Notes: generated by a model not told the origin, from the sequence alone. A stretch of DNA of 50,299 nucleotides from Promethearchaeota archaeon (GCA_016839635.1 JAEOTV010000171.1:1-50299), one strand, 5' to 3'; shown: positions 1 through 7,944, counted from the stretch's first letter. Translations and numbers: made by a program.

Positions 1-36
1 AATCAATCGAGCTTTTTGAACCCCGGATCTCAGGTT

Positions 37-82
37 TTTACTTTCTCGGACAATTTTATTTTATGTATGTCCGATGGTCATT
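37..82 (-). other. Anticodon-loop intron of tRNA-Ile (46 nt, 37/38)
   Basis: The intron sits between the A at tRNA position 37 (83) and the A at 38 (36). It contains a 7-bp inverted repeat TCGGACA/TGTCCGA (74-68 with 52-46). The bulge-helix-bulge around the splice sites is imperfect here (TTAT/GTAA is the best central helix), so the exact ends are placed by the canonical 37/38 position and the 7-nt loop. Confidence 0.65.
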
Positions 83-98
83 TATAATACCTGCGCTT

Positions 99-122
99 GT
101 TGACCAAGCACGTAAACCTTGT
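99..122 (-). other. D-arm BHB intron of tRNA-Ile (24 nt)
   Basis: The fold has outer helix GCT/AGC (131-129 with 97-95) and 4-bp central helix TGGT/GTCA (128-125 with 104-101). The 3-nt bulges are TAA (124-122) and ACA (100-98), and the inner helix is CAAG/CTTG (121-118 with 108-105). Cutting after the second base of each bulge rebuilds a perfect D arm. Two of the central pairs are G-U. Confidence 0.75.
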
Positions 123-296
123 TAACCAAGCTAAGCAAATGGCCCAAATAAATTGAAATTTGAAATAATTATAATCTAATTAAATCAGAAAAAAGATAAA
201 AATTTTTTTATTGGTGTAATCTGTTATATTTATAATTGAAATTATAAAATGAGACTTTTGTTAATTACAAAAAATTATTGAAGAAGTTGATACACA

Positions 297-710
297 ATGG
301 CTGAAATGTTAACAGATCTCCTTCAGAATATTTACAAAAGAATAGCACAATTAGGCCAAGCAATACAAGAGCTAAAGACATCCCTCGATGGTCTTAATCA
401 AAATATTGAAGAAAAAATTACCAATTTAACCTTAAAATTAGAGGAATTTTCTAGCGAGATAAACGTTACTCAAACTAAACATATTGATGTTGTTAAGGAA
501 ATTGGTGCAGGAACAACTACTGAATTAAAAATAATTCAAGAAGGTTTAGGTTTAGATGCTCTTAAAAATCTAATCAAGAAACTTGAGGATTTTGCCAAGC
601 TTTCTGAAGGTGTGCTCAATCAGGATACTGTAAATTTATTATTATCAGAAGCGATTGATTCTGTTAAAAACCTTAAAGAATCTATTAAAGAAGAAGAGGT
701 AGTAGAATAA
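297..710 (+). CDS. Coiled-coil protein, function unknown
   Basis: I do not recognise a family. The 137-residue product is almost entirely helical. Residues about 10-60 and 75-135 are heptad-like, with no cysteine, signal peptide or membrane segment. It ends in an acidic tail (EEEVVE). It starts with MAE, like the next gene, which has a similar length and the same all-helical character, so the two may be diverged paralogues or partners in a coiled-coil complex. The next gene follows after 27 bases. A TATA-like stretch lies at about 232-250. Cytoplasmic location is inferred. Confidence 0.7.
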   Translation: MAEMLTDLLQNIYKRIAQLGQAIQELKTSLDGLNQNIEEKITNLTLKLEEFSSEINVTQTKHIDVVKEIGAGTTTELKIIQEGLGLDALKNLIKKLEDFAKLSEGVLNQDTVNLLLSEAIDSVKNLKESIKEEEVVE

Positions 711-737
711 AAATATTAAAAAAAAAAAGGTGTCCGT

Positions 738-1157
738 ATGGCAGAACAATTACTTGAACAGATGATTCAAAAAATAAATCAGATTATGGCTTCTTTAGAC
801 GGAACAATAGCTCAGATTAACCAAATGAGGGGTGCAATCAATCAAGTGAGTCAAAGTTTTTCTGAACAAACAGTAGCTATGACAGAAAACATTAGATTAA
901 TAGTAGAAGTCTTAAAACAATTCCGAGTTCAATCTACAAAAAGTCTTACTGATCTTTCTGATGATTTTAATCAAAAAATAAAAGAACTTTGGGATAAGAA
1001 ATCTATAGAAGTGATAGCTGAAGAAGAAAAGAAAGCTATTGATATTATAAAACAAGCATCTAAAGCAGTAACTGATAATCTTTATTTTGCTCAATTGTTG
1101 AATATAATTCAAAGTATAAGAGAAGAAACTAATAGGATAATTAGTGCCAGTCAATAA
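738..1157 (+). CDS. Coiled-coil protein, function unknown
   Basis: The product has 139 residues. Its first half is rich in Gln, Ile and Ser in a heptad-like pattern (residues about 5-70), and a more charged helix follows (residues 70-120). No known domain is recognised. AGGTGTCC just upstream of the ATG resembles the Shine-Dalgarno sites of other genes here, supporting translation. It lies 27 bases after another helical gene and 73 bases before a longin-like/TPR gene; the three could form a module, but this is inference only. Confidence 0.7.
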   Translation: MAEQLLEQMIQKINQIMASLDGTIAQINQMRGAINQVSQSFSEQTVAMTENIRLIVEVLKQFRVQSTKSLTDLSDDFNQKIKELWDKKSIEVIAEEEKKAIDIIKQASKAVTDNLYFAQLLNIIQSIREETNRIISASQ

Positions 1158-1230
1158 TAAATTTTTAATTTTTTTAAAATTAGTCTTAATTTAGCTTAAA
1201 AATATAAATTTTAAAGGTGCATAATTTTAA

Positions 1231-2136
1231 ATGCCTGCAGGCTGTTTCGTTATATTACTTCCCACTGATTCAGATTACAAAATTTTGGGACATTATTTTA
1301 AAGAGGGTACATCTGCTTTTAAAATTACAAATGATTTATTTCTAAGATTAAACCTCGATCATTCAAAAAACGATTATAATTTGCTAAAAACAAAGGATCT
1401 TCAAATTTTTTCATATGTTCATAAATTTAAAGGAAAATTAGGTCGGAACGCATCAGGAATTATAATTGGGTTATTACTTAATGAAAATGATAAACCAGAT
1501 AAATTTCGTTCATCTCTTAAAGAAGCAGCAGAAGCTTTTGAGATTCCAAGTCTCAATATTCTTAAGAAATCAAGAGAAGAATTTGAAATAATATTAAAGG
1601 ATGTATATTTGGAGCATTTAGAACCATTAATAGATATACTGCAACCTGAAGCATTGAAAAATAGTATTATTAATATTACTAAATTCATGCTTAGTGGTGG
1701 GAAAAAAGAAAGAAAAATTACACAAGATCTTTTAGAAATGGTTGAAAATGGAGAACATAACAAAGTTTCAGAATATTACAATACCGCTGAAAGTGCAATG
1801 AAGTCTTTAGATTATGAGAAAGCAACAAAATTTTATATAAAAGCTGCAGAAATCGCAGAAAAACTCTTTATAATGGATATTGCAGCTTCTCTTAAAGAAA
1901 AAGGTAATTTTTCTCAACAAATTCCTGATCTATCTAAAGAAAGAGAAAGAATCGTACAAGAAGCTAGAAATTCTCTTAGAAATGAGGATTTTCATGCAGC
2001 CTACACTGCATATAGAAGAGCAAGTGAGATTTCAAAAAAATTGGTTCAATTTGATAAAGAAGAGGAATATAGATTAAAATCAAAAGCTTTAGAAGATTTT
2101 TATAAAATCGATGAAAAATATAGAAAAAATAAATAA
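1231..2136 (+). CDS. Longin-like N-terminal domain with C-terminal TPR/MIT-like helical hairpins
   Basis: The 301-residue product has two parts. Residues 1-110 look like a small alpha/beta domain: strand CFVILLP near residue 5, the segment YKILGHYF, two further strands near 55-80 and a helix about 88-105. This order resembles longin/roadblock folds common in Asgard small-GTPase systems. Residues about 175-290 form amphipathic helix pairs with TPR or MIT character (AESAMKSLDYEKATKFYIKA near 186-205, then EDFHAAYTAYRRA near 251-263). No catalytic motif is visible. The longin assignment is pattern-based; the TPR-like call is firmer. A role as a scaffold in trafficking or cytoskeletal control is conjecture. 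Confidence 0.6.
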   Translation: MPAGCFVILLPTDSDYKILGHYFKEGTSAFKITNDLFLRLNLDHSKNDYNLLKTKDLQIFSYVHKFKGKLGRNASGIIIGLLLNENDKPDKFRSSLKEAAEAFEIPSLNILKKSREEFEIILKDVYLEHLEPLIDILQPEALKNSIINITKFMLSGGKKERKITQDLLEMVENGEHNKVSEYYNTAESAMKSLDYEKATKFYIKAAEIAEKLFIMDIAASLKEKGNFSQQIPDLSKERERIVQEARNSLRNEDFHAAYTAYRRASEISKKLVQFDKEEEYRLKSKALEDFYKIDEKYRKNK

Positions 2137-2196
2137 ACTTCTCTTGCTTTATTTTTTATAAATAATATCCATTAAATTGCTTGTTTTTTTTCTGAA

Positions 2197-3027
2197 ATGG
2201 CGGATTTTAATCAAAAATTAATATGCTTACTTACTGATTTTGGCTTAAAAGGTCAACAATATGTAGCAAGTATGAAAGGTGTTATCTTAAAAATTAATCC
2301 TAATATAAGAATAATAGACATTACCCACAATGTTAATCCTTTTTCAGCAATTGAAGCATCATATATATTAAAAACCACGTACAAGCACTTTCCTGAAGGA
2401 ACTATATTTATAATAGTAGTTGATCCTGGAGTCGGAAGCTCTCGAGAAATTTTAGCTTTAAAAACTAAGTCAAAGCATTATATTATTGGACCTAATAATG
2501 GAATATTCTCTGGTATTTTTTCGACCAATATAGAAGAGTGTATTGAAATACAAAACGATAAATTCTTTAATAAACCCATTTCAAATACATTTCATGGAAG
2601 AGATATAATGGCTCCAGTAGCAGCACATTTAATATCTGGTATTCCGTTAATTACTTTTGGGCCTAACTTTAACCTTAATTATCTAAAAGGAACCCCACTT
2701 ACATATGATATTGATTTTGAAAAAAAAGTTATTCAATGCTCAATTCAATACATTGACTCTTTTGGAAATGGAACAACTAATATACCAATGGTAAATAATA
2801 AAATTCAAAAGAGTAATATTATAATGAACGAAGGTACAGAAATTAGTGTTAAAATTAAGGAAAATATATATAAGGGAACTTTCAATTTGCATTTTGCAAG
2901 TGTTCCAGTTGGATCAATCCTATTTCTTGTTGGTTCAACTGGGTTTCTTGAAATTTCAGTTAATCAAGGAAATGCATCTAAAAAATTAGGGTTAAAGGTA
3001 GGAGATAATATAACTTTAAAATTATAG
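2197..3027 (+). CDS. SAM hydrolase / SAM hydroxide adenosyltransferase (DUF62 family)
   Basis: This 276-residue protein matches the family that hydrolyses S-adenosylmethionine to adenosine and methionine (relatives include fluorinase and chlorinase). Visible motifs are LLTDFG near residues 11-16 (substrate-binding Asp14), IDITHNV near 42-48, VVDPGVGS near 75-82, GPNNGIF near 100-106 and FHGRDIMAPVAAHL near 128-141. A C-terminal beta domain follows. The length is usual for archaeal members. It lies 16 bases upstream of the Nudix-NMNAT gene, consistent with an adenosine-nucleotide/NAD neighbourhood. It is soluble and cytoplasmic. Halogenase activity is unlikely without associated genes. Confidence 0.9.
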   Translation: MADFNQKLICLLTDFGLKGQQYVASMKGVILKINPNIRIIDITHNVNPFSAIEASYILKTTYKHFPEGTIFIIVVDPGVGSSREILALKTKSKHYIIGPNNGIFSGIFSTNIEECIEIQNDKFFNKPISNTFHGRDIMAPVAAHLISGIPLITFGPNFNLNYLKGTPLTYDIDFEKKVIQCSIQYIDSFGNGTTNIPMVNNKIQKSNIIMNEGTEISVKIKENIYKGTFNLHFASVPVGSILFLVGSTGFLEISVNQGNASKKLGLKVGDNITLKL

Positions 3028-3043
3028 AAAGAATTGTTTAAAT

Positions 3044-4177
3044 ATGGAAAGAGAAATTTTGGCATGTATTGATAAAGAAAACAAAAAATATTTACAATCT
3101 GGCCAAATTTCCAAATATCTTTTTCCGATGGAGAGAGTCGAAGCCCATAAGAAAAAGATAAGTCATTTAATAACGAGGTTCTTTATTTTATCATCGGCTT
3201 CAAATGGTTCCCAATTCTATTTAGTACAAAAACGCAGTAAAATTAAAAAAGCATTTCCAGAGTATTTTACAGATTCTTCTTCAGGACATGTAAATTGGGA
3301 AAAAAATTTAAATCTAAATAAAATTAAGAATAATGCGCTGAGAGAGCTTGAAGAAGAATTTGGAATTCCTCCAAAAGAAGTCAAGAAAATACTCTTTTAT
3401 GATTTACTCACAGAAGGTGATGAAATAGCCTACATTTTTTTAGGATTTGTTGAAAATAACATTCCCTTAAATCCAGATGAGAAAGAGTTAGATGTTAGAT
3501 TTAGTAGATTCTATAATGAAACTGAACTCAAAAAACTGTTAGAAACTGAAAAATATATAGATTATTCAAAAAAAATTTGGGAAAAACTCTTAAATACAAA
3601 CATTTCTTCACTCTTCGAGAAGAAATCAGAACATGCTATTAGAAACAAAAATAAAATTGCTCTGTTTATTGGGAGATTTCAACCTTTACATCATGGACAT
3701 ATTTATATTATTAACCAGATTTTAAAATCCAATAATGAAATTAAAATTGGAATTGGCAGTTCTCAATTATCCCATACTCTCAATGATCCATTTACATCCG
3801 AAGAAAGAAAAAGGTTTCTTAATGCTGCTTTAGAAAAAAGAGACATCTCCTCAAATTCCTATAAAGTATATGATATCCCAGACATTTTTGATGCTAAAAA
3901 ATGGGTAGATCATGTAAAATCTATTGTTGGACAATTTGATTCAATATATTCAAATAGTGATTGGGTGAGAGAATTATTTTCTAATCAGGGAATTAAAGTT
4001 GAGAAGAAAATATCCATTTTTAAAAAAAAATTCAATGGAAATAATATTAGAAATCTAATTTTCAAGGGTAATAAAAAGTGGAGAAACCTTGTACCAATTG
4101 AAGTTGCTAATCTTATTGAAAAATTTGATGGAGTTAATAGAATAAAATCATTATATGAAAAAGTGTCAAATATATAA
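3044..4177 (+). CDS. Nudix hydrolase fused to archaeal NMN adenylyltransferase (NadM-like)
   Basis: Two domains are clear in 377 residues. The N-terminal half has a Nudix fold resembling the IPP isomerase/MTH1 group, with VQKRSKIKKAFP near 60-71, SGHV near 80-83 and the core Nudix residues ALRELEEEFGI at 98-108. The C-terminal half is an archaeal-type nicotinamide-nucleotide adenylyltransferase: GRFQPLHHGH at 210-219 (nucleotidyltransferase HxGH) and FNGNNIRNLI near 335-345. It should make NAD from NMN and ATP while the Nudix part clears a related metabolite such as ADP-ribose; the Nudix substrate is not readable. Bacterial bifunctional enzymes usually have the opposite domain order. The stop codon overlaps the next start by one base (TAATG), so translational coupling to RtcA is likely. 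Confidence 0.88.
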   Translation: MEREILACIDKENKKYLQSGQISKYLFPMERVEAHKKKISHLITRFFILSSASNGSQFYLVQKRSKIKKAFPEYFTDSSSGHVNWEKNLNLNKIKNNALRELEEEFGIPPKEVKKILFYDLLTEGDEIAYIFLGFVENNIPLNPDEKELDVRFSRFYNETELKKLLETEKYIDYSKKIWEKLLNTNISSLFEKKSEHAIRNKNKIALFIGRFQPLHHGHIYIINQILKSNNEIKIGIGSSQLSHTLNDPFTSEERKRFLNAALEKRDISSNSYKVYDIPDIFDAKKWVDHVKSIVGQFDSIYSNSDWVRELFSNQGIKVEKKISIFKKKFNGNNIRNLIFKGNKKWRNLVPIEVANLIEKFDGVNRIKSLYEKVSNI

Positions 4178-5235
4178 TGTCAGACAAAACCTTAGAAATC
4201 GATGGATCCTTTGGTGAAGGTGGGGGAGCTATACTTCGATTAGGAGCAGGTTTTTCAATATTATTAGAACGCCCAATTCGAATTAAAAACATAAGAGCGA
4301 ATAGGACTAAACCAGGATTAAGATTACAACATCTAATGAGTTTACGAACTCTAGCAGAATTAACAAATAGTGATTTATCAGAATGCCAGGTTGGAACAAA
4401 ACAGATAACATTAAATCCTAAGCGGTCAGTAAAAAGTAATATTGAAGTAAAAATTGCTACTGCAGGTAATATTGGTTTATTTCTTCAACCTATTCAGATT
4501 GCATGTTTGAATCTTAAAAAACCAGAAAAAATTGAAATATTTATTAACGGTGGTGGAACATTTGGAAAATATTCTCCAAGCCTTAATTATCTTCGACAAA
4601 TTACTTATAAAATTTTTAGAAGTCATGGTTTTAATATCGATGTTGATATTCAAAAGCATGGGTTTTATCCTAAAGGGGGTGCTATTGTAAAATGTACTAT
4701 TTATCCTCCTAAAAGTAATATTAAATCGCTTAATTTGACTGAATTAGGAAATATTAGTCTGATCGAAGGTGAAATAATCTCTACCAATCATTTAATTAGT
4801 AAAAAAGTGTGTGAAAGAATAAAAAAATCTGCAACCCTACGAATAAACAAACAATTAGGACTTGATGTTAAAATTAATTTTAAATATGTAAACTCTCTAA
4901 GTCCAGGGGTAGGCCTTACGTTATGGGCATATTCCGATACAAATGCTTTAATTTCTTCTGGAACGATATTAGGAGAACGAAATATTACTTCTGAAGATCT
5001 AGGCATAATAGCAGCGGATAAAATTATAACATATATTAAAAATAAAATTCCCGTTGATAATTATCTTAGTGATCAATTAATTCCTTTTATGGGTTTTATT
5101 AAAGAACCTTCAAGCATAAAAGTTCTCGAAGTAACAAACCACACCAAAACAAATCTAGAATTGGTTAAATTATTTTTAAAAAGAAATTATAAGGTTAAAA
5201 ATGAAAAAACTCACTTCATAATAGAATTTTCTTAA
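4177..5235 (+). CDS. rtcA: RNA 3'-terminal phosphate cyclase
   Basis: This 352-residue enzyme converts RNA 3'-phosphates into 2',3'-cyclic phosphates through a covalent His-AMP intermediate. The N-terminus IDGSFGEGGGAILR (residues 8-21) is the family hallmark, followed by RANRTKPGLRLQHL. GGGTFGKYSPS lies near 125-135. NYLSDQLIPFMGF precedes the C-terminal NHTKTN, whose His322 aligns with the adenylated histidine of the family. The length is normal. It is coupled to the preceding Nudix-NMNAT gene by a one-base overlap. A role in RNA repair or processing is plausible given the tRNA and mRNA introns in this window, but that link is inferred. Confidence 0.95.
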   Translation: MSDKTLEIDGSFGEGGGAILRLGAGFSILLERPIRIKNIRANRTKPGLRLQHLMSLRTLAELTNSDLSECQVGTKQITLNPKRSVKSNIEVKIATAGNIGLFLQPIQIACLNLKKPEKIEIFINGGGTFGKYSPSLNYLRQITYKIFRSHGFNIDVDIQKHGFYPKGGAIVKCTIYPPKSNIKSLNLTELGNISLIEGEIISTNHLISKKVCERIKKSATLRINKQLGLDVKINFKYVNSLSPGVGLTLWAYSDTNALISSGTILGERNITSEDLGIIAADKIITYIKNKIPVDNYLSDQLIPFMGFIKEPSSIKVLEVTNHTKTNLELVKLFLKRNYKVKNEKTHFIIEFS

Positions 5236-5359
5236 TTAATAAATAATTCTTATAATTAGAAAGATTTTATCAATAATTTATCTGAAGATTAGAAGAAATT
5301 TTTATAAGATTATTTTATTATATGTTTATTATAAAAATTATTATAATAATCATATAAGA

Positions 5360-6262
5360 ATGTCTCAGACAGTTGCCGCATTTCAGCGGTGTCCTAGATG
5401 TGGAAATGAGAATACAGCTGATAGTTATGCATGTAATTTCTGTGGTTTTAGATTAAAAATAGAAAGAATCGAAACAATTAGGTTTTTTAGAAGATATGAA
5501 GCAGAATGGACTTCTCCTTACCGTTGGTATGTGAAGATTTTTTATCTTTTTGTGAATGCTCCAAAAGCCTTTCATGATATTAATCATAAAAGAAGTAAAG
5601 CTCCTGGATGGTTAATTTTGCTATTTTGCTCTTTATTATATGGATTAATGGGCCTAGCATTCTATTCACATATTAATATCACAGTGATTCCACCTTATTC
5701 TATTGGAGATTTTCTATATGGTTTAAGTTTTTTCGCATCTTTTGTTTTCTTTGGTTTTTGTTTTCAACTAGTTTTCTTTGGTTTTTTAATATGGTTATTT
5801 AGTAAGGGAGCTAATTATGCCGTTGGATTCACAGATAAATTAGAAAAACGCTTTGGAGGATTAAAAGATGAAAGAGAAAAATATTCAGAAACCGAAGTAA
5901 GTCCTTTTAGTATATATAAAGGTGGCACTATGTTACAATTAGAAGGAGCATATAAATTCAGAATGATGTTATGTGCTTTTTCTCCTTTTTTAGTAATTAA
6001 TGCAATTAAGATTTTAGTTGTCCTTTTTGGGTTTCCAACTGTGGATGATATCAATATTGATCAAATATTTAATAATCCAACATGGGCAGCTTTAGACATA
6101 ATCGACGCATTAACTATAGCTACATGGGTACCTATTCTAATGACTCTCGCCATAAGAGAATTAAGTAATTCTTCAACCACCCGTGTATTAATCCCTAACA
6201 TAATTATTGGAGTTATAGTAGCTATTTTATTCTACTTTCTACGTCCAACATTATTTGGTTAA
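5360..6262 (+). CDS. Zinc-ribbon, Yip1-like multi-pass membrane protein
   Basis: The product has 300 residues. An N-terminal zinc ribbon (CPRCGNENTADSYACNFCGF, residues 11-30) is followed by a helix with the PKAFHDI signature near 70, typical of Yip1-domain proteins, then about five hydrophobic segments (near 85-105, 118-150, 205-225, 240-265 and 278-297). Yip1/YIPF proteins act with Rab GTPases in eukaryotic vesicle traffic, while bacterial and archaeal members are of unknown role. It lies 66 bases upstream of a Vps28 homologue, suggestive of a membrane-remodelling context. The TATA-like ATTATTTTATTATATG lies just upstream. Confidence 0.75.
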   Translation: MSQTVAAFQRCPRCGNENTADSYACNFCGFRLKIERIETIRFFRRYEAEWTSPYRWYVKIFYLFVNAPKAFHDINHKRSKAPGWLILLFCSLLYGLMGLAFYSHINITVIPPYSIGDFLYGLSFFASFVFFGFCFQLVFFGFLIWLFSKGANYAVGFTDKLEKRFGGLKDEREKYSETEVSPFSIYKGGTMLQLEGAYKFRMMLCAFSPFLVINAIKILVVLFGFPTVDDINIDQIFNNPTWAALDIIDALTIATWVPILMTLAIRELSNSSTTRVLIPNIIIGVIVAILFYFLRPTLFG

Positions 6263-6328
6263 ATTTATTAGCTCTCAATCCAAACGTAATATAAAAATTC
6301 TGATTTTTTTTAATTATTTAATTGTAAC

Positions 6329-6943
6329 ATGACAGAAGATTATAATAATCCTGATGCTGAATCAAAAATTGAATCTGAGCTATTTGCATTAGTCAAATCA
6401 ATAACAAATTTAAATAATAAATATCAAAGAGGTATAGTTAACCAAAATTTCTTTAAAAAAGCATTAAAATCAACTATGAATAACTTATTAAATTTAAATT
6501 TTATTTTAAAAGAAAAGAAAATTCAACTGTCTGATCTCCTTAATAGAATGGATTTAACTCAAGAATATAACTCCGCTATAGATATCATAAATCGAGTTTC
6601 ATCCCTAAATATATCAGACAACAGTATTACTTCAAAAAATCGCACTTTTTTAGAATTGCCCGGGATTACTTCTGAAATAACCACTTCTTTCATAACTCTC
6701 ATGGATGCGTTAACTTTAGAAGGTTTAACAAAAAACGACCTAATTTTTAATTTATTTGAAGAGTTGACTTATAATTTGGGTAAGTTTCCTGGATTAGATG
6801 ATTTACTTTCTAGGGTTAAATCTGTTCAAACAAATGCCCAAAATCAAGACGATCAAATATCTTCTAATGCACAATTAAGAGAAAAATTAATAGAAGATTT
6901 ATATCAAATATTTAAAGAATTTCAAAACAAATTAAGTCTATAA
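6329..6943 (+). CDS. ESCRT-I subunit Vps28-like protein
   Basis: The 204-residue, all-helical protein matches eukaryotic VPS28 along its length. Residues 17-36 (ELFALVKSITNLNNKYQRGI) parallel the VPS28 core segment ELFAVVKTMQALEKAY. Residues 121-128 (FITLMDAL) parallel FITVMDKL at the start of the C-terminal four-helix domain. The end, residues about 155-203, keeps the pattern of an acidic residue-rich loop followed by LREKLIEDLYQIFKEFQNKL, against the VPS28 tail LFDLESAYNAFNRFL. In eukaryotes Vps28 links ESCRT-I to ESCRT-II during membrane scission; Asgard archaea are known to encode ESCRT homologues. No other ESCRT gene is in view. The Yip1-like gene upstream is the only trafficking neighbour. 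Confidence 0.85.
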   Translation: MTEDYNNPDAESKIESELFALVKSITNLNNKYQRGIVNQNFFKKALKSTMNNLLNLNFILKEKKIQLSDLLNRMDLTQEYNSAIDIINRVSSLNISDNSITSKNRTFLELPGITSEITTSFITLMDALTLEGLTKNDLIFNLFEELTYNLGKFPGLDDLLSRVKSVQTNAQNQDDQISSNAQLREKLIEDLYQIFKEFQNKLSL

Positions 6944-7039
6944 TCCTAGGTAAAATAATAAAATTAATATTTTTTCGGTAATTTAATTTTATATACTTTA
7001 ATTATTATCTCTCAAACAGAAAAACAAAAGGTAATTAAA

Positions 7040-7318
7040 ATTCCACGCCCAGGTTTACGGTCCAAATCTCAAGCAAGAAAATCTATCAGCACACCAGGGA
7101 ACAGAAATGTTACCCATTATTGGAGAAAAAAACCCACAAGAGCAAAGTGTGCAATATGCAAAAGACCGCTCCAATCTATTCCAAGATTACGACCTTCTAA
7201 AATGACTAAAACTCAAACTACCGCAAGAAGGGCAAATAGAATGGAAAGTGGAAGATATTGTGCAAAATGTCTTCAAACATTAATAAAAGAGACAGTTTGG
7301 AGCCAAAAAGCATCATAA
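7040..7318 (+). CDS. rpl34e: Ribosomal protein eL34 (L34e), apparent AUU start
   Basis: The translation from ATT at 7040 gives 92 residues beginning (M)PRPGLRSKS, matching the usual L34e N-terminus MPRPxLRS. It has a zinc-ribbon-type CAIC...CAKC pair and the conserved HYWRKKPTRAKC segment. The frame stays open further upstream but has no ATG, GTG or TTG before the conserved N-terminus. AAAAGGT at 7026-7032 is a good Shine-Dalgarno about 7 bases before ATT. The order L34e-cmk-L14e is the common archaeal arrangement, confirming identity. Rare AUU initiation is the simplest reading; an intron-spliced start was considered but no upstream exon is seen. Confidence 0.88.
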   Translation: MPRPGLRSKSQARKSISTPGNRNVTHYWRKKPTRAKCAICKRPLQSIPRLRPSKMTKTQTTARRANRMESGRYCAKCLQTLIKETVWSQKAS

Positions 7319-7410
7319 TTTGTAAGCAAAATTATTTATTTTTAGAAGAAAAATCATTTATATTTCCTTTACTAGTTGAAATAGATTTAATTTCAGAATA
7401 TTAGAATAAT

Positions 7411-7944
7411 ATGATAATAACAATTTCAGGACTCCACGGTACTGGCAAATCTACTATAGCAAAATTAATTGCTGAAAAACTTAAAATCCAATATTATAGT
7501 ACTGGTCAAATTTTTAGAGATCTAGCATTAGAAATGAATATGACATTAGAAAAATTCACTAAGTTTGTAGAAAAAAATCCTGATATTGACAAAAAATTAG
7601 ATAATAAAATAATCGAAATTGCCCAAAAAGGAAATATTATTATTGACAGTCAACTTAGTGGGTATATCCTCAAGTCTATAGCAGATTTCAAAATATTATT
7701 AACTTGTTCTCTAGAAACTAGAGTTAAAAGAATATCAGAGAGAGATAAAAGTAGATATGAAGAAAAGTTAAAAGAGACTACGCTAAGAGAAAAATCGGAA
7801 TTAGAACGGTTTAAACATCTTTATGATATAGATTTAGAAGATCAAAAGGAATTAAATCAGATATATGACCTTATTATAAATACAGAAAACCTTTCAGTTG
7901 AAGAAATTTTAGAAAAAATTCTGGCTTTCATAGAAAAAGAATAA
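7411..7944 (+). CDS. cmk: Cytidylate kinase, archaeal type
   Basis: This 177-residue P-loop kinase phosphorylates (d)CMP. The Walker A motif GLHGTGKST lies at residues 7-15. STGQIFRDLA near 31-40 is the monophosphate-binding element of archaeal Cmk. IIIDSQLSGYI near 75-85 and RVKRISERDKSRYEE near 104-118 (LID arginines) follow. The length fits archaeal Cmk. Its place between L34e and L14e is the conserved archaeal order. A 9-bp inverted repeat lies downstream at 8022-8048. Confidence 0.93.
   Translation: MIITISGLHGTGKSTIAKLIAEKLKIQYYSTGQIFRDLALEMNMTLEKFTKFVEKNPDIDKKLDNKIIEIAQKGNIIIDSQLSGYILKSIADFKILLTCSLETRVKRISERDKSRYEEKLKETTLREKSELERFKHLYDIDLEDQKELNQIYDLIINTENLSVEEILEKILAFIEKE

Larger units (their letters stand above)
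1..145 (-). tRNA. tRNA-Ile(UAU), multi-intron, 3' end cut by window edge
   Basis: Read on the minus strand from 145 downwards. The 5' acceptor strand is GGGCCAT (145-139), as in archaeal tRNA-Ile. The D arm GCTT/AAGC forms only if 99-122 is removed, giving loop AGCTTGGTTA. The anticodon stem CAGGT (93-89) pairs with ACCTG (35-31) across 53 nt, which reduces to the 7-nt loop ATTATAA (anticodon UAU at 86-84) when 37-82 is removed. The variable loop is AGATC and the 5' T-stem is CGGGG followed by TTCAA (20-16). The 3' T-stem (CCCCG expected) does not follow; instead AAAGCTCG runs to the window edge, so a third intron at the 58/59 position is inferred by analogy with the tRNA-Ser at 8411. A pseudogene is the alternative, but every arm visible is intact after intron removal. 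Confidence 0.8.

Noticed and set aside
6944..7040. Upstream exon supplying an AUG to eL34 by splicing
   Set aside because: No ATG, GTG or TTG and no BHB motif is present in the spacer; an AUU start with a good Shine-Dalgarno is simpler.
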